Assembly: GCA_022711665.1 (NCBI GenBank)
Contig: JAKLEN010000010.1
Coordinates: forward strand, 1 to 42,142
DNA from: Acidobacteriota bacterium
GTDB lineage: Bacteria > Acidobacteriota > Aminicenantia > Aminicenantales > Saccharicenantaceae
Length of the DNA: 42,142 nt
Direction: 5' to 3'
Under the pieces are notes generated by a model, which did no database searches, was not told the DNA's origin, and saw only the letters and a list, made by a program, of their open reading frames with translations. Position numbers and translations under genes: made by a program. Positions 34,962 through 42,142 of the stretch are shown here, one piece after another. Position 1 is the first letter of the stretch. Every line of letters begins with the position of its first letter.

Positions 34962-34972
34962 CGGGAAAAGCC

Positions 34973-35680
34973 ATGAGCAGGAAAAAAGCGGCGGGAGCGG
35001 TGCTGGCGGCGGTCGTGGCGGGATTCGGGCTTTCGTCCCTTGCCGCGGCGGGGCGGGTGGCCGAGGTCGACCGGTCGGCCCTGGCCAGGAAGCAGGAGGC
35101 CCTGACGGCCGAATACGGCCTGGCCAAGGACGCCAACTTCTATTTTGTCTTCGATGTCGAGGGGCGGAAGATCGAGCTCAGGGTCAAAGGAATGGTGCTG
35201 AGGTCGTGGCATATCGCGGGCATGCGGTTCTGGGGCCGGCCGGATTTCGCCGGCACGGTCGCGCTGGCCAGGAAGACGACGCTGAAGGCGCCCGAGCGGA
35301 TCATCATCAAGCCGGGCCAGGAAGAGTCGCTGGTCAAGGTCCCGGCGGCGAAGCCGGCGGCCGGACAAGCCGTGACTCCGGCGACAAGCGCCGATTACGA
35401 CCTGGAAGCGCTGGAGCTCAGGGACATGCCCGGGAAGTTCAGCCTGGATTTCGACAACGGGCTCCATGTCACGATCCGGGCCAGGTCCGGAGAAGCGCCG
35501 GGGCTCGCGGCGCGGCTCAAGGATGCCTGGCGCTGGTACGTGGCGATGCCTTTGAGCCCGGTCGTCGGCAAGGGCCGGGCGAAAACCAGGCCGGAGCTGG
35601 AGCTGGTCTTCGAGGACGAAAAGGATCCGCAGGCGATTTATTGGCACTTTTTCGACGGGATAAAGGGCATTATCCTATAG
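34973..35680 (+). CDS. Exported protein, possibly a degenerate YkuD relative
   Basis: I do not recognise a family. The 235-residue protein has a signal peptide (AAGAVLAAVVAGFGLSSLAAA). Residues from NFYFVFDVEGRKIELRVKG resemble the opening strands of the YkuD domain in the preceding gene (GLYIVIDTAANRLYLKNGEQ). However, there is no His/Cys catalytic motif, and in fact no cysteine at all. The C-terminal half has an insertion rich in Pro and Ala, then FSLDFDNGLHVTIRA. It follows the second transpeptidase by 11 bp and is last in the cassette. A non-enzymatic partner or regulator of those enzymes is possible; this is inference. Confidence 0.7.
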   Translation: MSRKKAAGAVLAAVVAGFGLSSLAAAGRVAEVDRSALARKQEALTAEYGLAKDANFYFVFDVEGRKIELRVKGMVLRSWHIAGMRFWGRPDFAGTVALARKTTLKAPERIIIKPGQEESLVKVPAAKPAAGQAVTPATSADYDLEALELRDMPGKFSLDFDNGLHVTIRARSGEAPGLAARLKDAWRWYVAMPLSPVVGKGRAKTRPELELVFEDEKDPQAIYWHFFDGIKGIIL

Positions 35681-35739
35681 CTCCGGCAACTGTCTAAATT
35701 AAATAATAATAACAGCATAAAGAATTCTTTAAATACTAC

Positions 35740-35768
35740 TTGACAATAAGGCACTAAGATAATATATT
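35740..35768 (+). promoter_or_regulatory. Promoter of the dnaK stress operon
   Basis: TTGACA (35740-35745) and TATATT (35763-35768) are 17 bp apart. The upstream 45 bp are extremely AT-rich for this genome and could act as an UP element. CTTGACA-N7-ACTAAG (35739-35758) has a loose likeness to the HspR operator HAIR. GGAGGG precedes ATG 35806. Confidence 0.75.
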
Positions 35769-35805
35769 GTGGTATCGCTAAATTGAATGTACCAGGAGGG
35801 CTCAG

Positions 35806-37761
35806 ATGAGCAAGATCATAGGCATCGACCTGGGCACGACCAACTCGGTCGTGGCTATCCAGGAAGGTGAAAAGACGACCGTTATCCCGAACGAGGAAGG
35901 CGGCCGGACGACCCCGTCAGTCGTCGCGTTCTCGGCCAAGGGCGAGATCCTGGTCGGCCAGGTCGCCAAGCGCCAGCGCGTGACGAACCCCGAGAACACC
36001 ATCTATTCCATCAAGCGGTTCATGGGCCGGCGGTTCAGCGAGGTCAGCCAGGAGATCAAGCAGGTCCCGTTCAAGGTCAACGAGGCCCAGAACGGCGACG
36101 TCCGGGTCGAGGCCCACGGCAAGCTCTACGCCCCGCCGGAGATCTCGGCCTTCATCCTGCAGAAGCTGAAAAAGGCGGCCGAGGACTATCTCGGGGAGAA
36201 GGTCGAGCGGGCCGTCATCACCGTCCCGGCCTATTTCAACGACAGCCAGCGCAAGGCCACCAAGGACGCCGGGCAGATCGCCGGGCTCAAGGTCGAGCGC
36301 ATCATCAACGAGCCGACGGCCGCCGCCCTGGCCTACGGCATGGACAAGAAGAAGGACCAGACGATCGCCGTCTACGACTTCGGCGGCGGCACCTTCGACA
36401 TCTCCATCCTCGAGGTCGGCGAAGGCGTCGTCGAGGTCAAGGCGACCAACGGCGACACCCACCTCGGCGGCGACGACCTCGACCAGCGGGTCCAGGACTG
36501 GATCGTCCAGGAATTCAAGCGCGAGTCCGGCATCGACCTGACCCGCGACAAGATGGCCGTCCAGCGGCTCAAGGAGGGCGCCGAAAAGGCCAAGGTCGAG
36601 CTGTCGACGACCATGGAGACCGAGATCAACCTGCCCTTCATCACCGCCGACGCCTCCGGGCCGCGGCACCTGCTGATGAAGCTGACCCGGGCCAAGCTGG
36701 AGCAGCTCTGCGAGGATCTCATCCAGAGGTCCGTGGCCCCGGTCAAGCAGGCCCTGTCCGACGCCAACCTCCGGGCCTCGGACATCCACGAGGTCATTCT
36801 CGTCGGCGGCCAGACCCGCATGCCCCGCATCCAGCAGCTCGTCCAGGAGCTGTTCGGCCGCGAACCCCACAAGGGCGTCAACCCGGACGAGGTCGTGGCC
36901 GTCGGCGCCGCCATCCAGGGCGGCGTCCTGTCGGGCGACGTCAAGGACGTCCTCCTGCTCGACGTCACGCCGCTGACCCTCGGCATCGAGACCCTGGGCG
37001 GCGTGTTCACCAGGATGATCGGCCGCAACACTACCATCCCGACCAAGAAGACCGAGATCTTCTCGACGGCCTCGGACAACCAGCCGAGCGTCGAGATCCA
37101 CGTCCTGCAGGGCGAGCGCGAGATGGCCTCCCACAACCGGACCCTGGGCCGCTTCCACCTCGACGGCATCCCGCCGGCTCCCCGGGGCATCCCCAAGGTC
37201 GAGGTCACGTTCGACATCGACGCCAACGGCATCCTTCACGTTTCGGCCAAGGACCTGGGCACCGGCAAGCAGCAGGCCATCACCATCACCGGCCACAGCG
37301 GCCTCGACGAGAAGGAGATCGGCCGCATGGTCAAGGACGCCGAGGCCAACGCCGCCGACGACAAGAAGCGGCGGGAGACCATAGACGCCCGCAACCACGC
37401 CGACCAGCTCGTCTACAGCCTGGAAAAGCTGCTGCGCGAGAACCGGGACAAGGTCCCGGCCGAGGAGGCCGAGCGCGTCCAGAAGGAGATCGAGAACACC
37501 AAGAAGGCCATCGAATCGGACGACCTGGCCCGCATCCGCAAGGCCTCCGAGGACCTGGCCAACGCTTCGCACAAGCTGACGGAGATCATGTACCGGCAGG
37601 CCGGCCCGCAAGCCGGCCCACAGCCCGGTTCCGAGGCCGGCGCCGGCTACCAGTCCGGTCCGCAGGCGCAGGAGCCGCAGTCCGGCGGCGGCAACGGCCG
37701 CAGCGACGAAGGGGAAGTCATTGACGCCGAAGTCGTCGATGACGATACTAAAAAGAACTAA
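35806..37761 (+). CDS. dnaK: Molecular chaperone DnaK
   Basis: DnaK is the Hsp70 chaperone that binds exposed hydrophobic peptides in an ATP-controlled cycle. The 651-residue protein starts [17 protein letters not shown] and shows [34 protein letters not shown] and [14 protein letters not shown] in the ATPase domain. The substrate domain contains [17 protein letters not shown], and the lid ends in a Gly/Gln/Pro-rich tail and an acidic end ([16 protein letters not shown]) as in most bacterial DnaK. It is the first gene of the operon, and grpE is not adjacent. Confidence 0.98.
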   Translation: MSKIIGIDLGTTNSVVAIQEGEKTTVIPNEEGGRTTPSVVAFSAKGEILVGQVAKRQRVTNPENTIYSIKRFMGRRFSEVSQEIKQVPFKVNEAQNGDVRVEAHGKLYAPPEISAFILQKLKKAAEDYLGEKVERAVITVPAYFNDSQRKATKDAGQIAGLKVERIINEPTAAALAYGMDKKKDQTIAVYDFGGGTFDISILEVGEGVVEVKATNGDTHLGGDDLDQRVQDWIVQEFKRESGIDLTRDKMAVQRLKEGAEKAKVELSTTMETEINLPFITADASGPRHLLMKLTRAKLEQLCEDLIQRSVAPVKQALSDANLRASDIHEVILVGGQTRMPRIQQLVQELFGREPHKGVNPDEVVAVGAAIQGGVLSGDVKDVLLLDVTPLTLGIETLGGVFTRMIGRNTTIPTKKTEIFSTASDNQPSVEIHVLQGEREMASHNRTLGRFHLDGIPPAPRGIPKVEVTFDIDANGILHVSAKDLGTGKQQAITITGHSGLDEKEIGRMVKDAEANAADDKKRRETIDARNHADQLVYSLEKLLRENRDKVPAEEAERVQKEIENTKKAIESDDLARIRKASEDLANASHKLTEIMYRQAGPQAGPQPGSEAGAGYQSGPQAQEPQSGGGNGRSDEGEVIDAEVVDDDTKKN

Positions 37762-37801
37762 CTAGGCCCGGCGGCGGCCGCCGGCCGCCCGGAGCGAGGC
37801 G

Positions 37802-38932
37802 ATGGCGAAGGACTATTACCACGTCTTGGGCGTCGACAAGGGCGCGGCCCTGCCCGAGATCAAGAAGGCCTACCGCAGGCTGGCCCGCAAGTACCATCCC
37901 GACCTCAATCCGGGAGACAAGACGGCCGAGGCCCGCTTCAAGGAGATCCAGGAGGCCTACTCCGTCCTGAGCGATCCCAAGAAGCGGGCCCAATACGACC
38001 AGTTCGGCGACCTGGGCGGGTTCCCGCCGGGCGCCGGACCCGGCCCCGGGCCGGGCGGCGGTCCCGGAGGGGGCTTCGAGGGCTTCGATTTCTCCGATTA
38101 CGGCTCCTCGACCTTCCGGGATTTCTTCGAGAACCTGTTCGGCGGCGGAGCCGGCGTCCGGGGCGCCGGGCCGGCGGCCGCGGCCGGCCCCGAGAGGGGC
38201 GAAGACCTCCAGTACTCCATGCCCCTCGGCTTCGAGGACGCCATCCGCGGCCTGGAGACCCGCATCCGGGTCAACCGCCTGGCGGCCTGCCGGTCCTGCG
38301 GCGGCAGCGGCCGGGCCTCTGGCTCGCGGCCCCGCGTCTGTCCCGCGTGCGGCGGCAGCGGCCGGGGCACGACCCAGCGCGGCTTCATGCGCTTCTCGGG
38401 CGCCTGCAGCGCCTGCGGCGGCAGCGGCCAGGCGCCGGGCGAGCCCTGCGCCGCCTGCGGCGGCTCGGGCGTCGTCCAGATCTCGGACCTCATCGCCGTG
38501 CGCATCCCCGCCGGCGTCGACAACGGCTCCAAGGTGCGCGTCCCCGGCCGGGGCAACGCCGGCCGCAACGGCGGGCCTCCCGGCGACCTCTTCATCGTCA
38601 TCGAGGTCGCGCCCCACGCCTTCTTCAAGAGGGAAGGGGCCGACATATCCGTCCGCGTGCCGCTGACCGTGCCCGAGGCCACCCTGGGGGCCAAGATCGA
38701 GGTGCCGACCCTCTGGGGCCGGACGACCATCCGCATCCCGCCGGGAACCAGATCGGGACAGAAGTTCCGCCTCAAGGAACAAGGCGCGCCGGTGGCCGGC
38801 CGCAAGACCCGCGGCGACGAGTTCGCCGAGGTCTATATCGTCCCGCCGCCGTTCGCCAACGAGCGCGTCCGGGAGATCATGAAGGAGCTGGAAACTCTCT
38901 CGGGCCCGAACCCGAGGCAGTCCCTGGGGTGA
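37802..38932 (+). CDS. dnaJ: Molecular chaperone DnaJ
   Basis: DnaJ is the Hsp40 co-chaperone that delivers substrates to DnaK and stimulates its ATPase. The 376-residue protein has a J domain with HPD at 32-34, a Gly/Pro/Phe-rich linker (about 75-110), and a zinc domain with four CxxCGGSG-type repeats: [24 protein letters not shown] and CAACGGSG. Two C-terminal substrate domains follow. It lies 40 bp after dnaK. The four complete zinc repeats make it type I DnaJ rather than CbpA. Confidence 0.96.
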   Translation: MAKDYYHVLGVDKGAALPEIKKAYRRLARKYHPDLNPGDKTAEARFKEIQEAYSVLSDPKKRAQYDQFGDLGGFPPGAGPGPGPGGGPGGGFEGFDFSDYGSSTFRDFFENLFGGGAGVRGAGPAAAAGPERGEDLQYSMPLGFEDAIRGLETRIRVNRLAACRSCGGSGRASGSRPRVCPACGGSGRGTTQRGFMRFSGACSACGGSGQAPGEPCAACGGSGVVQISDLIAVRIPAGVDNGSKVRVPGRGNAGRNGGPPGDLFIVIEVAPHAFFKREGADISVRVPLTVPEATLGAKIEVPTLWGRTTIRIPPGTRSGQKFRLKEQGAPVAGRKTRGDEFAEVYIVPPPFANERVREIMKELETLSGPNPRQSLG

Positions 38933-38937
38933 GCGCC

Positions 38938-39363
38938 ATGAAAAAAGAAAAGCGTTCGCGCCGGGCCTCGTCCCAGGGGGCCGACGGCCCGGTCTACCAC
39001 ATCTCGGCCGTGGCCGAGATGTACGGCATCCACCCCCAGACCCTCCGCCTGTACGAGCGGGAGGGCCTGCTCGCTCCCTCCCGGAGCCAGGGCAACACCC
39101 GACTCTACTCCGAAGCCGATCTCCGGCGCCTGGAGATCATCCTCAACCTCATCCGCGACCTGGGCGTGAACCTGGCCGGCGTCGAGGTCGTCCTGAACAT
39201 GCGGGACAAGATCGAGCGCATCGAGGCCGAGGTGGGGGACTTCCTGGCCTATGTCCAGCGGGAGTTCATCCAGGGCAAGGAAGAGGAGTTCGAGGCCCGC
39301 AAGCGGGCCCTGATGAGCGTCCGCCCCGGCGGCGTGGTCAAGTTCAAGACCGGCGACGAGTGA
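38938..39363 (+). CDS. hspR: HspR-like MerR-family transcriptional regulator
   Basis: The 141-residue protein has a winged-helix MerR DNA-binding domain (about 20-90): HISAVAEMYGIHPQTLRLYE, then EGLLAPSRSQGNTRLYSEAD. A short coiled coil and a C-terminal tail with RKRALMSVRPGG follow. The sequence and the position just after dnaK-dnaJ match HspR, the repressor that binds HAIR operators with DnaK as co-repressor in other bacteria. A disordered basic tail precedes the helix-turn-helix. It starts five bases after dnaJ and ends three bases before the sigma factor. Autoregulation of the operon is likely but not shown. Confidence 0.88.
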   Translation: MKKEKRSRRASSQGADGPVYHISAVAEMYGIHPQTLRLYEREGLLAPSRSQGNTRLYSEADLRRLEIILNLIRDLGVNLAGVEVVLNMRDKIERIEAEVGDFLAYVQREFIQGKEEEFEARKRALMSVRPGGVVKFKTGDE

Positions 39364-39366
39364 CGC

Positions 39367-40209
39367 GTGGACCCCAAGGACTTCGTCGATTCGAGGAGCA
39401 TCAAGCACTACCTCGAGGCCATAGCGAAGTTCCCGACCCTGACCGAGGACGAGGAGAAGAAGCTCGGCGAGAAGATCCGCCAGGGCGATGCCGAGGCCCT
39501 TCAGGCTTTGGTCCGGTCCAACCTCAAGTTCGTCGTCTCCTACGTCAAGAAGTACCAGGGCCTGGGGCTGGGCCTGCTCGATCTCATCGACGAGGGCAAC
39601 GTCGGGCTGATCGAGGCCGCCCACCGCTTCGACCCCTCCCGGAGCGTTCGCTTCGTCTCCTACGCCGTTTGGTGGATCCGCCAGGCCGTCCTGCACGCCC
39701 TGACCCAGGCTTCGCGGATCACCCACGTCCCCCAGAAGCTGGCCGACCAGATCTCGCTGATGAAACGGAAGACGGCCGATCTGAAGGGCTTCCTGAAGAG
39801 GGACCCGACCAGGGAGGAGATCGCCACGGCCATGGGCCTGACCGAGCCGGAGGTCGAGGACCTCGAAGTCCTGGCCGAGCGCAGCCTGTCCCTGAGCGAC
39901 AAGATCAACGAAGACGACCTGGAGGTCGAGGAGCGCATCAGCGACCCCGACGCCCCTTCGGTCGAATACGAGATCATCAAGTCCTCGGTCCGGCAGCAGA
40001 TCCGGGAGATCCTGGGCGAGCTGGATGAGAAAGAAGCCCTTGTGCTAAAATGGCGCTTCGGGCTGGACGACGACCGGCCGCTGACGCTCCAGGAGATCGG
40101 CGACCGGCTCGATCTAACCCGGGAGAGGATCCGCCAGATCGAGCAGAAGGCCATGAGGAAGCTCAGCCGCTCACAGAAGCTCCAGCACCTTCGGGGATAC
40201 CTGAATTGA
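39367..40209 (+). CDS. RNA polymerase sigma-70 factor (SigA/RpoD-like group)
   Basis: The 280-residue sigma factor has region 1.2 (SIKHYLEAIAKFPTLTEDEE), region 2 with NLKFVVSYVKKYQGLGLGLL and DLIDEGNVGLIEAAHRFDP (core binding), and YAVWWIRQAVLHALTQASR (-10 recognition). Region 3 includes RDPTREEIATAMGL, and region 4 has LTLQEIGDRLDLTRERIRQI. It lacks the long N-terminal region 1.1 and inserted domain of housekeeping RpoD, so it is a group 2 or alternative factor. The start is GTG 39367, four bases after hspR. Being in the dnaK operon suggests a stress role, which is inference. Confidence 0.9.
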   Translation: MDPKDFVDSRSIKHYLEAIAKFPTLTEDEEKKLGEKIRQGDAEALQALVRSNLKFVVSYVKKYQGLGLGLLDLIDEGNVGLIEAAHRFDPSRSVRFVSYAVWWIRQAVLHALTQASRITHVPQKLADQISLMKRKTADLKGFLKRDPTREEIATAMGLTEPEVEDLEVLAERSLSLSDKINEDDLEVEERISDPDAPSVEYEIIKSSVRQQIREILGELDEKEALVLKWRFGLDDDRPLTLQEIGDRLDLTRERIRQIEQKAMRKLSRSQKLQHLRGYLN

Positions 40210-40952
40210 GCGAAAACCCGGTTTGCGCCAAGTGCCAGGGGACGGGCTGGCTCCTCGAGCCCGCCGGCGGCTCCCAGGTGGCCCGGCGCTGCGGCTGTTA
40301 CGGGGAGCGCTGGAAGCGGTCCCTGTTCGACCAGGCCAACATCCCCCGCCGCTACCAGTCCTGCAACCTGGAGAATTTCGAGGTCCACAACGACTCGCAC
40401 CGGGACGCCCTCAAGATCTCGCGGCAGTTCGTCAAGAACTACCCGGCCCAGGACGTCGGGCTGCTGTTCATCGGGCCCTGCGGGGTGGGGAAGACCCACC
40501 TGGCCGTGGCCGTCATCCAGGAGCTCATCCGGACGAAGGACGCCTCGTGCATCTTCTACGATTTCCGCGACCTCATCCGCGAGATCCAGAACACCTTCAC
40601 CCCCGACTCGACGCTGTCCGAGTCCGACGTGCTGACGCCCGTCTTCCAGTCCGAGGTCCTCGTTCTCGACGAGCTGGGGGCCAAGCGGACGACCGCCTGG
40701 GTCGAGGAGACGGTCTTCTACATCATCAACCACCGCTACAATCATAAGAAGGCGACCATCTTCACGACCAACTACCCCGACCTCGACGAGGAGGAGGACA
40801 AGCGCGACTCCTTCTACAAAAAGGGCGGCGACAGCCTGATCGACCGCATCGGCGTCCGCCTCCGCTCGCGCATCTACGAGATGTGCAAGGTTGTCGAGAT
40901 CGAGGGCCAGGATTTCCGCAAGGTCGCCAAGCAGGCCAGTTACCGGTTCTAG
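40206..40952 (+). CDS. DnaC/DnaI-like AAA+ ATPase
   Basis: The 248-residue protein begins with a zinc-binding-like CAKCQGTGW ... CGC segment (Cys7, Cys10, Cys29, Cys31). This is followed by NIPRRYQSCNLENFEV and a DnaC-type AAA+ domain: Walker A GPCGVGKT (90-97), Walker B VLVLDELG (151-158), sensor 1 IFTTNYPD, and an arginine-finger-like RLRSRIYEM. Such proteins load the replicative helicase in bacteria or serve as IstB partners; no transposase is adjacent, so the loader role is more likely. The start is TTG 40206, overlapping the sigma stop as TTGA. It is last in the dnaK operon. Confidence 0.87.
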   Translation: MSENPVCAKCQGTGWLLEPAGGSQVARRCGCYGERWKRSLFDQANIPRRYQSCNLENFEVHNDSHRDALKISRQFVKNYPAQDVGLLFIGPCGVGKTHLAVAVIQELIRTKDASCIFYDFRDLIREIQNTFTPDSTLSESDVLTPVFQSEVLVLDELGAKRTTAWVEETVFYIINHRYNHKKATIFTTNYPDLDEEEDKRDSFYKKGGDSLIDRIGVRLRSRIYEMCKVVEIEGQDFRKVAKQASYRF

Positions 40953-41003
40953 GGCTGCCGGACCGGGCGCCTGTTGTCGCCGCAACCACTCATCCATGTC
41001 CCC

Positions 41004-41032
41004 TTGCCTTCCCGACGGGTTTTTGCTAAATT
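41004..41032 (+). promoter_or_regulatory. Possible promoter of tRNA-Asn
   Basis: TTGCCT (41004-41009) and TAAATT (41027-41032) are 17 bp apart, each a 4-of-6 match to consensus. The start point near 41039 would be six bases before the mature tRNA end at 41045. Confidence 0.5.
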
Positions 41033-41044
41033 AGTCCGGCCTGC

Positions 41045-41120
41045 TCCTCGGTAGCTCAATCGGCAGAGCGGGTGGCTGTTAACCACTAGGTTGCAGGTTC
41101 GAGTCCTGCCCGAGGAGCCA
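41045..41120 (+). tRNA. tRNA-Asn (anticodon GTT)
   Basis: The 76-nt gene folds as a complete cloverleaf. The acceptor stem TCCTCGG (41045-41051) pairs with CCGAGGA (41110-41116), followed by discriminator G and an encoded CCA (41118-41120). The D arm begins TAGCTCAATCGGCAGAGC. The anticodon stem is GGTGG/CCACT, and the loop CTGTTAA holds GTT at 41078-41080. The T arm has GTTCGAGTC. It is probably a target for integration because element-like genes follow. Confidence 0.98.
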
Positions 41121-41129
41121 AAATTCAAT

Positions 41130-41153
41130 CCGCTGATTTCAGCGGTTCTTGTT
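41130..41153 (+). terminator. Probable terminator after tRNA-Asn
   Basis: CCGCTGA (41130-41136) and TCAGCGG (41139-41145) form a perfect 7-bp stem with a two-base gap (a real loop would open one pair). It is followed by TTCTTGTTT. It lies nine bases after the CCA. Confidence 0.6.
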
Positions 41154-41630
41154 TAACGCAAGACCCCGTGGGGTGATCCCCTCGGGGTCTCGTCGTTTCC
41201 GGCGTGCCCACGCCGACTTACGCCCGCCTGCACATTTACCCTGTTTCTCCATTTCGAAGCCCGCAGTCCGGGGACCGGGTGCAACCCTGGGGGTTGCGGG
41301 CGCTCACCGAAAATGTCCTCTCCGAATTCTCCCGTTCTCCGTTTTTCGAGTCGCCTTGTTTAACAGCCCGGTTGCATCCGGGCACCCGCTTCGACGTTTC
41401 GAACTCCCCTCCGGTAGGTATCCGACGAAAGCCGGACCAAGTGGTCCGGCGAAAGCGGATTACCAGACAGCGGAATCGGCCGTGAGAACGGAGACCGTTG
41501 TGGGTGCCGACGGCATCGCCTTCGGGTGGTGTCGGACGGGCTCCAACGGTCTTCTCGACGTCAGGCCGATCCCGCCCCAGCGGCATCCACGGCGGCACCT
41601 TTACGCGGCCTCCCGCAAAAGGAGGACCGG
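41154..41630. other. Non-coding, hairpin-rich region beside tRNA-Asn
   Basis: I find no convincing gene in these 477 bases; the open frames on both strands overlap each other and have no family match or ribosome site. There are many perfect or near-perfect stems: 41161-41190 (AGACCCCG/CGGGGTCT plus GGGG/CCCC), 41200-41215 (CGGCGTG/CACGCCG), 41281-41297 (GCAACCC/GGGTTGC), 41366-41383 (GCCCGG/CCGGGC) and 41431-41450 (GCCGGACCA/TGGTCCGGC). An alternative fold, 41441-41463, ends in a GAAA loop, and the 41480-41552 fold is listed separately. The base composition looks less GC-rich than the chromosome to the left. An element end or a structured RNA is likely. Confidence 0.65.
41480..41552 (+). ncRNA. 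Candidate structured RNA (GNRA and UUCG hairpins)
   Basis: Two adjacent folds stand out. The first is CCGT-GAGA-ACGG (41480-41491), a GNRA tetraloop. The second has a 9-bp outer stem, AGACCGTTG (41492-41500) with CAACGGTCT (41544-41552). Inside it is a 10-bp stem, CGGCATCGCC (41511-41520) with GGTGGTGTCG (41525-41534), including four G-U pairs, closed by a UUCG loop. G-U pairs on the plus strand and the cUUCGg loop favour an RNA read in the plus direction. No known RNA family is recognised. Confidence 0.45.
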
Positions 41631-41852
41631 ATGCCGGACAACGAACACGTCCCCGCCTCACTTGAAGAGGTGATATCGGAAATCGCCACGATCCTGGCCA
41701 GAGGCTACATGCGCCACCGCAACGGCCGCCGACTTGCCCCCGAATCGGATACCGAGGCGGTGCATGTAGCGCAAGACGAAGAATCTGAGGCGTTTACGGA
41801 GAAACGCCTTGATGTTTCGGGCCACCGAAGCCTTCATTCATTCACGAGTTAA
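41631..41852 (+). CDS. Small protein preceding DUF2924 in a recombinase-type module
   Basis: The 73-residue protein has the segment PASLEEVISEIATILARGYM and then RHRNGRRLAPESD, followed by an acidic, probably disordered tail. AAAGGAGG lies six bases before ATG 41631, a strong site that fixes the start and makes a real gene likely. Small proteins of this kind, with an SLEEV..IA.ILA.GY.R pattern, commonly precede DUF2924 and serine recombinase genes. The function is unknown. The frame upstream of 41631 is part of the hairpin-rich region and is left out. Confidence 0.75.
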   Translation: MPDNEHVPASLEEVISEIATILARGYMRHRNGRRLAPESDTEAVHVAQDEESEAFTEKRLDVSGHRSLHSFTS

Positions 41853-41919
41853 CGCCCTGAGATTGCGGTGCGGACGAACCGCCCGCCGGGGCGAAGCCCA
41901 TGAACCAAGGAGGTTTCGG

Positions 41920-42142
41920 ATGGAAGCAACAACGTATCAAGAGGTCCAGGGGCTCTCCCGGATGACCGTCGGAGAACTCCGGGACAAGTACCTCGAGGTC
42001 TTCGGAGAAGAGACCCGCTCCTACCATAAGGAGTTTCTGCGCAAGCGAATCGCCTGGCGCATTCAGGCCCTGGCGGAGGGTGATCTTTCGGAGCGGGCCC
42101 GGCGCAGAGCCGAGGAACTGGCCAACGACGCCGACCTGAGAA
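41920..42142 (+). CDS. DUF2924 domain protein (partial, runs off the window)
   Basis: From ATG 41920, preceded by AAGGAGGT, the frame stays open to the window end (74 codons). The translation contains MTVGELRDKYLEVFGEETRS, then HKEFLRKRIAWRIQALAEG and LSERARRRAEELANDADL, the conserved core of DUF2924. These proteins have no known activity but are regularly encoded just before a large serine recombinase in phage-derived or integrative elements. The recombinase itself would lie beyond the window. The strong ribosome sites of this and the preceding gene contrast with many weak ones in the chromosome part. Confidence 0.9.
   Translation, partial: MEATTYQEVQGLSRMTVGELRDKYLEVFGEETRSYHKEFLRKRIAWRIQALAEGDLSERARRRAEELANDADLR

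Noticed and set aside
35755..35781. CIRCE operator before dnaK
   Set aside because: The right half shows a loose match (TATCGCTAA against GAGTGCTAA), but the left half at 9-bp spacing does not match. An HspR-type regulator is present instead.
35917..37611. Long minus-strand frame opposite dnaK (564 codons)
   Set aside because: A GC-rich antisense shadow; rich in Asp, Gly, Leu and Val without any family pattern.
40206..40952. IstB-type insertion sequence helper gene
   Set aside because: No transposase or inverted repeats are adjacent, and the N-terminal cysteine motif and operon position favour a DnaC/DnaI-like cellular gene.
41149..41673. 174-codon plus-strand frame after tRNA-Asn
   Set aside because: No ribosome site, low-complexity Arg/Pro content and overlap with many hairpins and with a 141-codon minus frame. 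It ends inside the better supported small gene at 41631.

Overview
The window reads as chromosomal DNA of a GC-rich, Gram-negative-type (diderm) bacterium. The diderm inference rests on a BamD-like lipoprotein, a beta-barrel-like exported protein and several lipoproteins. The mix of genes (tandem DUF507 proteins, a stand-alone PASTA protein, a CCG-domain Fe-S oxidoreductase, CstA, an HspR-type dnaK operon) would fit Acidobacteriota or a relative such as Aminicenantia. No marker gene here settles the phylum, so that placement is inference only.

Region 1 (about 0.3-7.1 kb, minus strand) is a transcription/translation operon: nusA, infB, DUF503, rbfA, nrnA and truB, followed by two DUF507 genes with their own promoter. 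A clear TTGCAC-17-TATAAT promoter precedes nusA, and rimP is not in its usual place. Region 2 (7.1-15.0 kb, minus) is a tightly packed series of PASTA protein, rpe, bamD, a beta-barrel-like protein, a subtilase, recN, a C_GCAxxG_C_C protein and miaB. Region 3 (15.2-22.7 kb) holds threonine aldolase and a radical SAM protein (plus), converging on a membrane CCG/4Fe-4S oxidoreductase (minus), then a 325-bp palindromic repeat element, a consensus promoter, and cstA-lpdA (plus).

Region 4 (22.7-32.5 kb, plus) is a complex I operon, nuoABCDEFGHI. It has its own promoter and stops at nuoI; nuoJKLMN are absent and an MBL-fold hydrolase gene overlaps nuoI instead. A malic enzyme with its own promoter and a textbook terminator follows. 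Region 5 (32.5-35.7 kb, plus) is a cell-envelope cassette: a strongly signalled Ala/Lys-rich helical lipoprotein, two YkuD L,D-transpeptidases and a third exported protein that may be a degenerate relative. Region 6 (35.7-41.0 kb, plus) is a stress operon: dnaK, dnaJ, an HspR-like MerR regulator, a sigma-70 factor and a DnaC/DnaI-like ATPase.

Region 7 (41.0-42.1 kb) starts with tRNA-Asn(GTT). It is followed by about 0.5 kb with an unusual density of hairpins, including one with a cUUCGg loop and one with a GNRA loop. Then come a small gene and the beginning of a DUF2924 gene, the combination that usually precedes a recombinase gene. This is probably the edge of an integrated element and holds the best candidate for something undescribed (a structured RNA or recombination site). 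Two loci in the window (104-237 and 19072-19396) share a palindromic intergenic repeat family.
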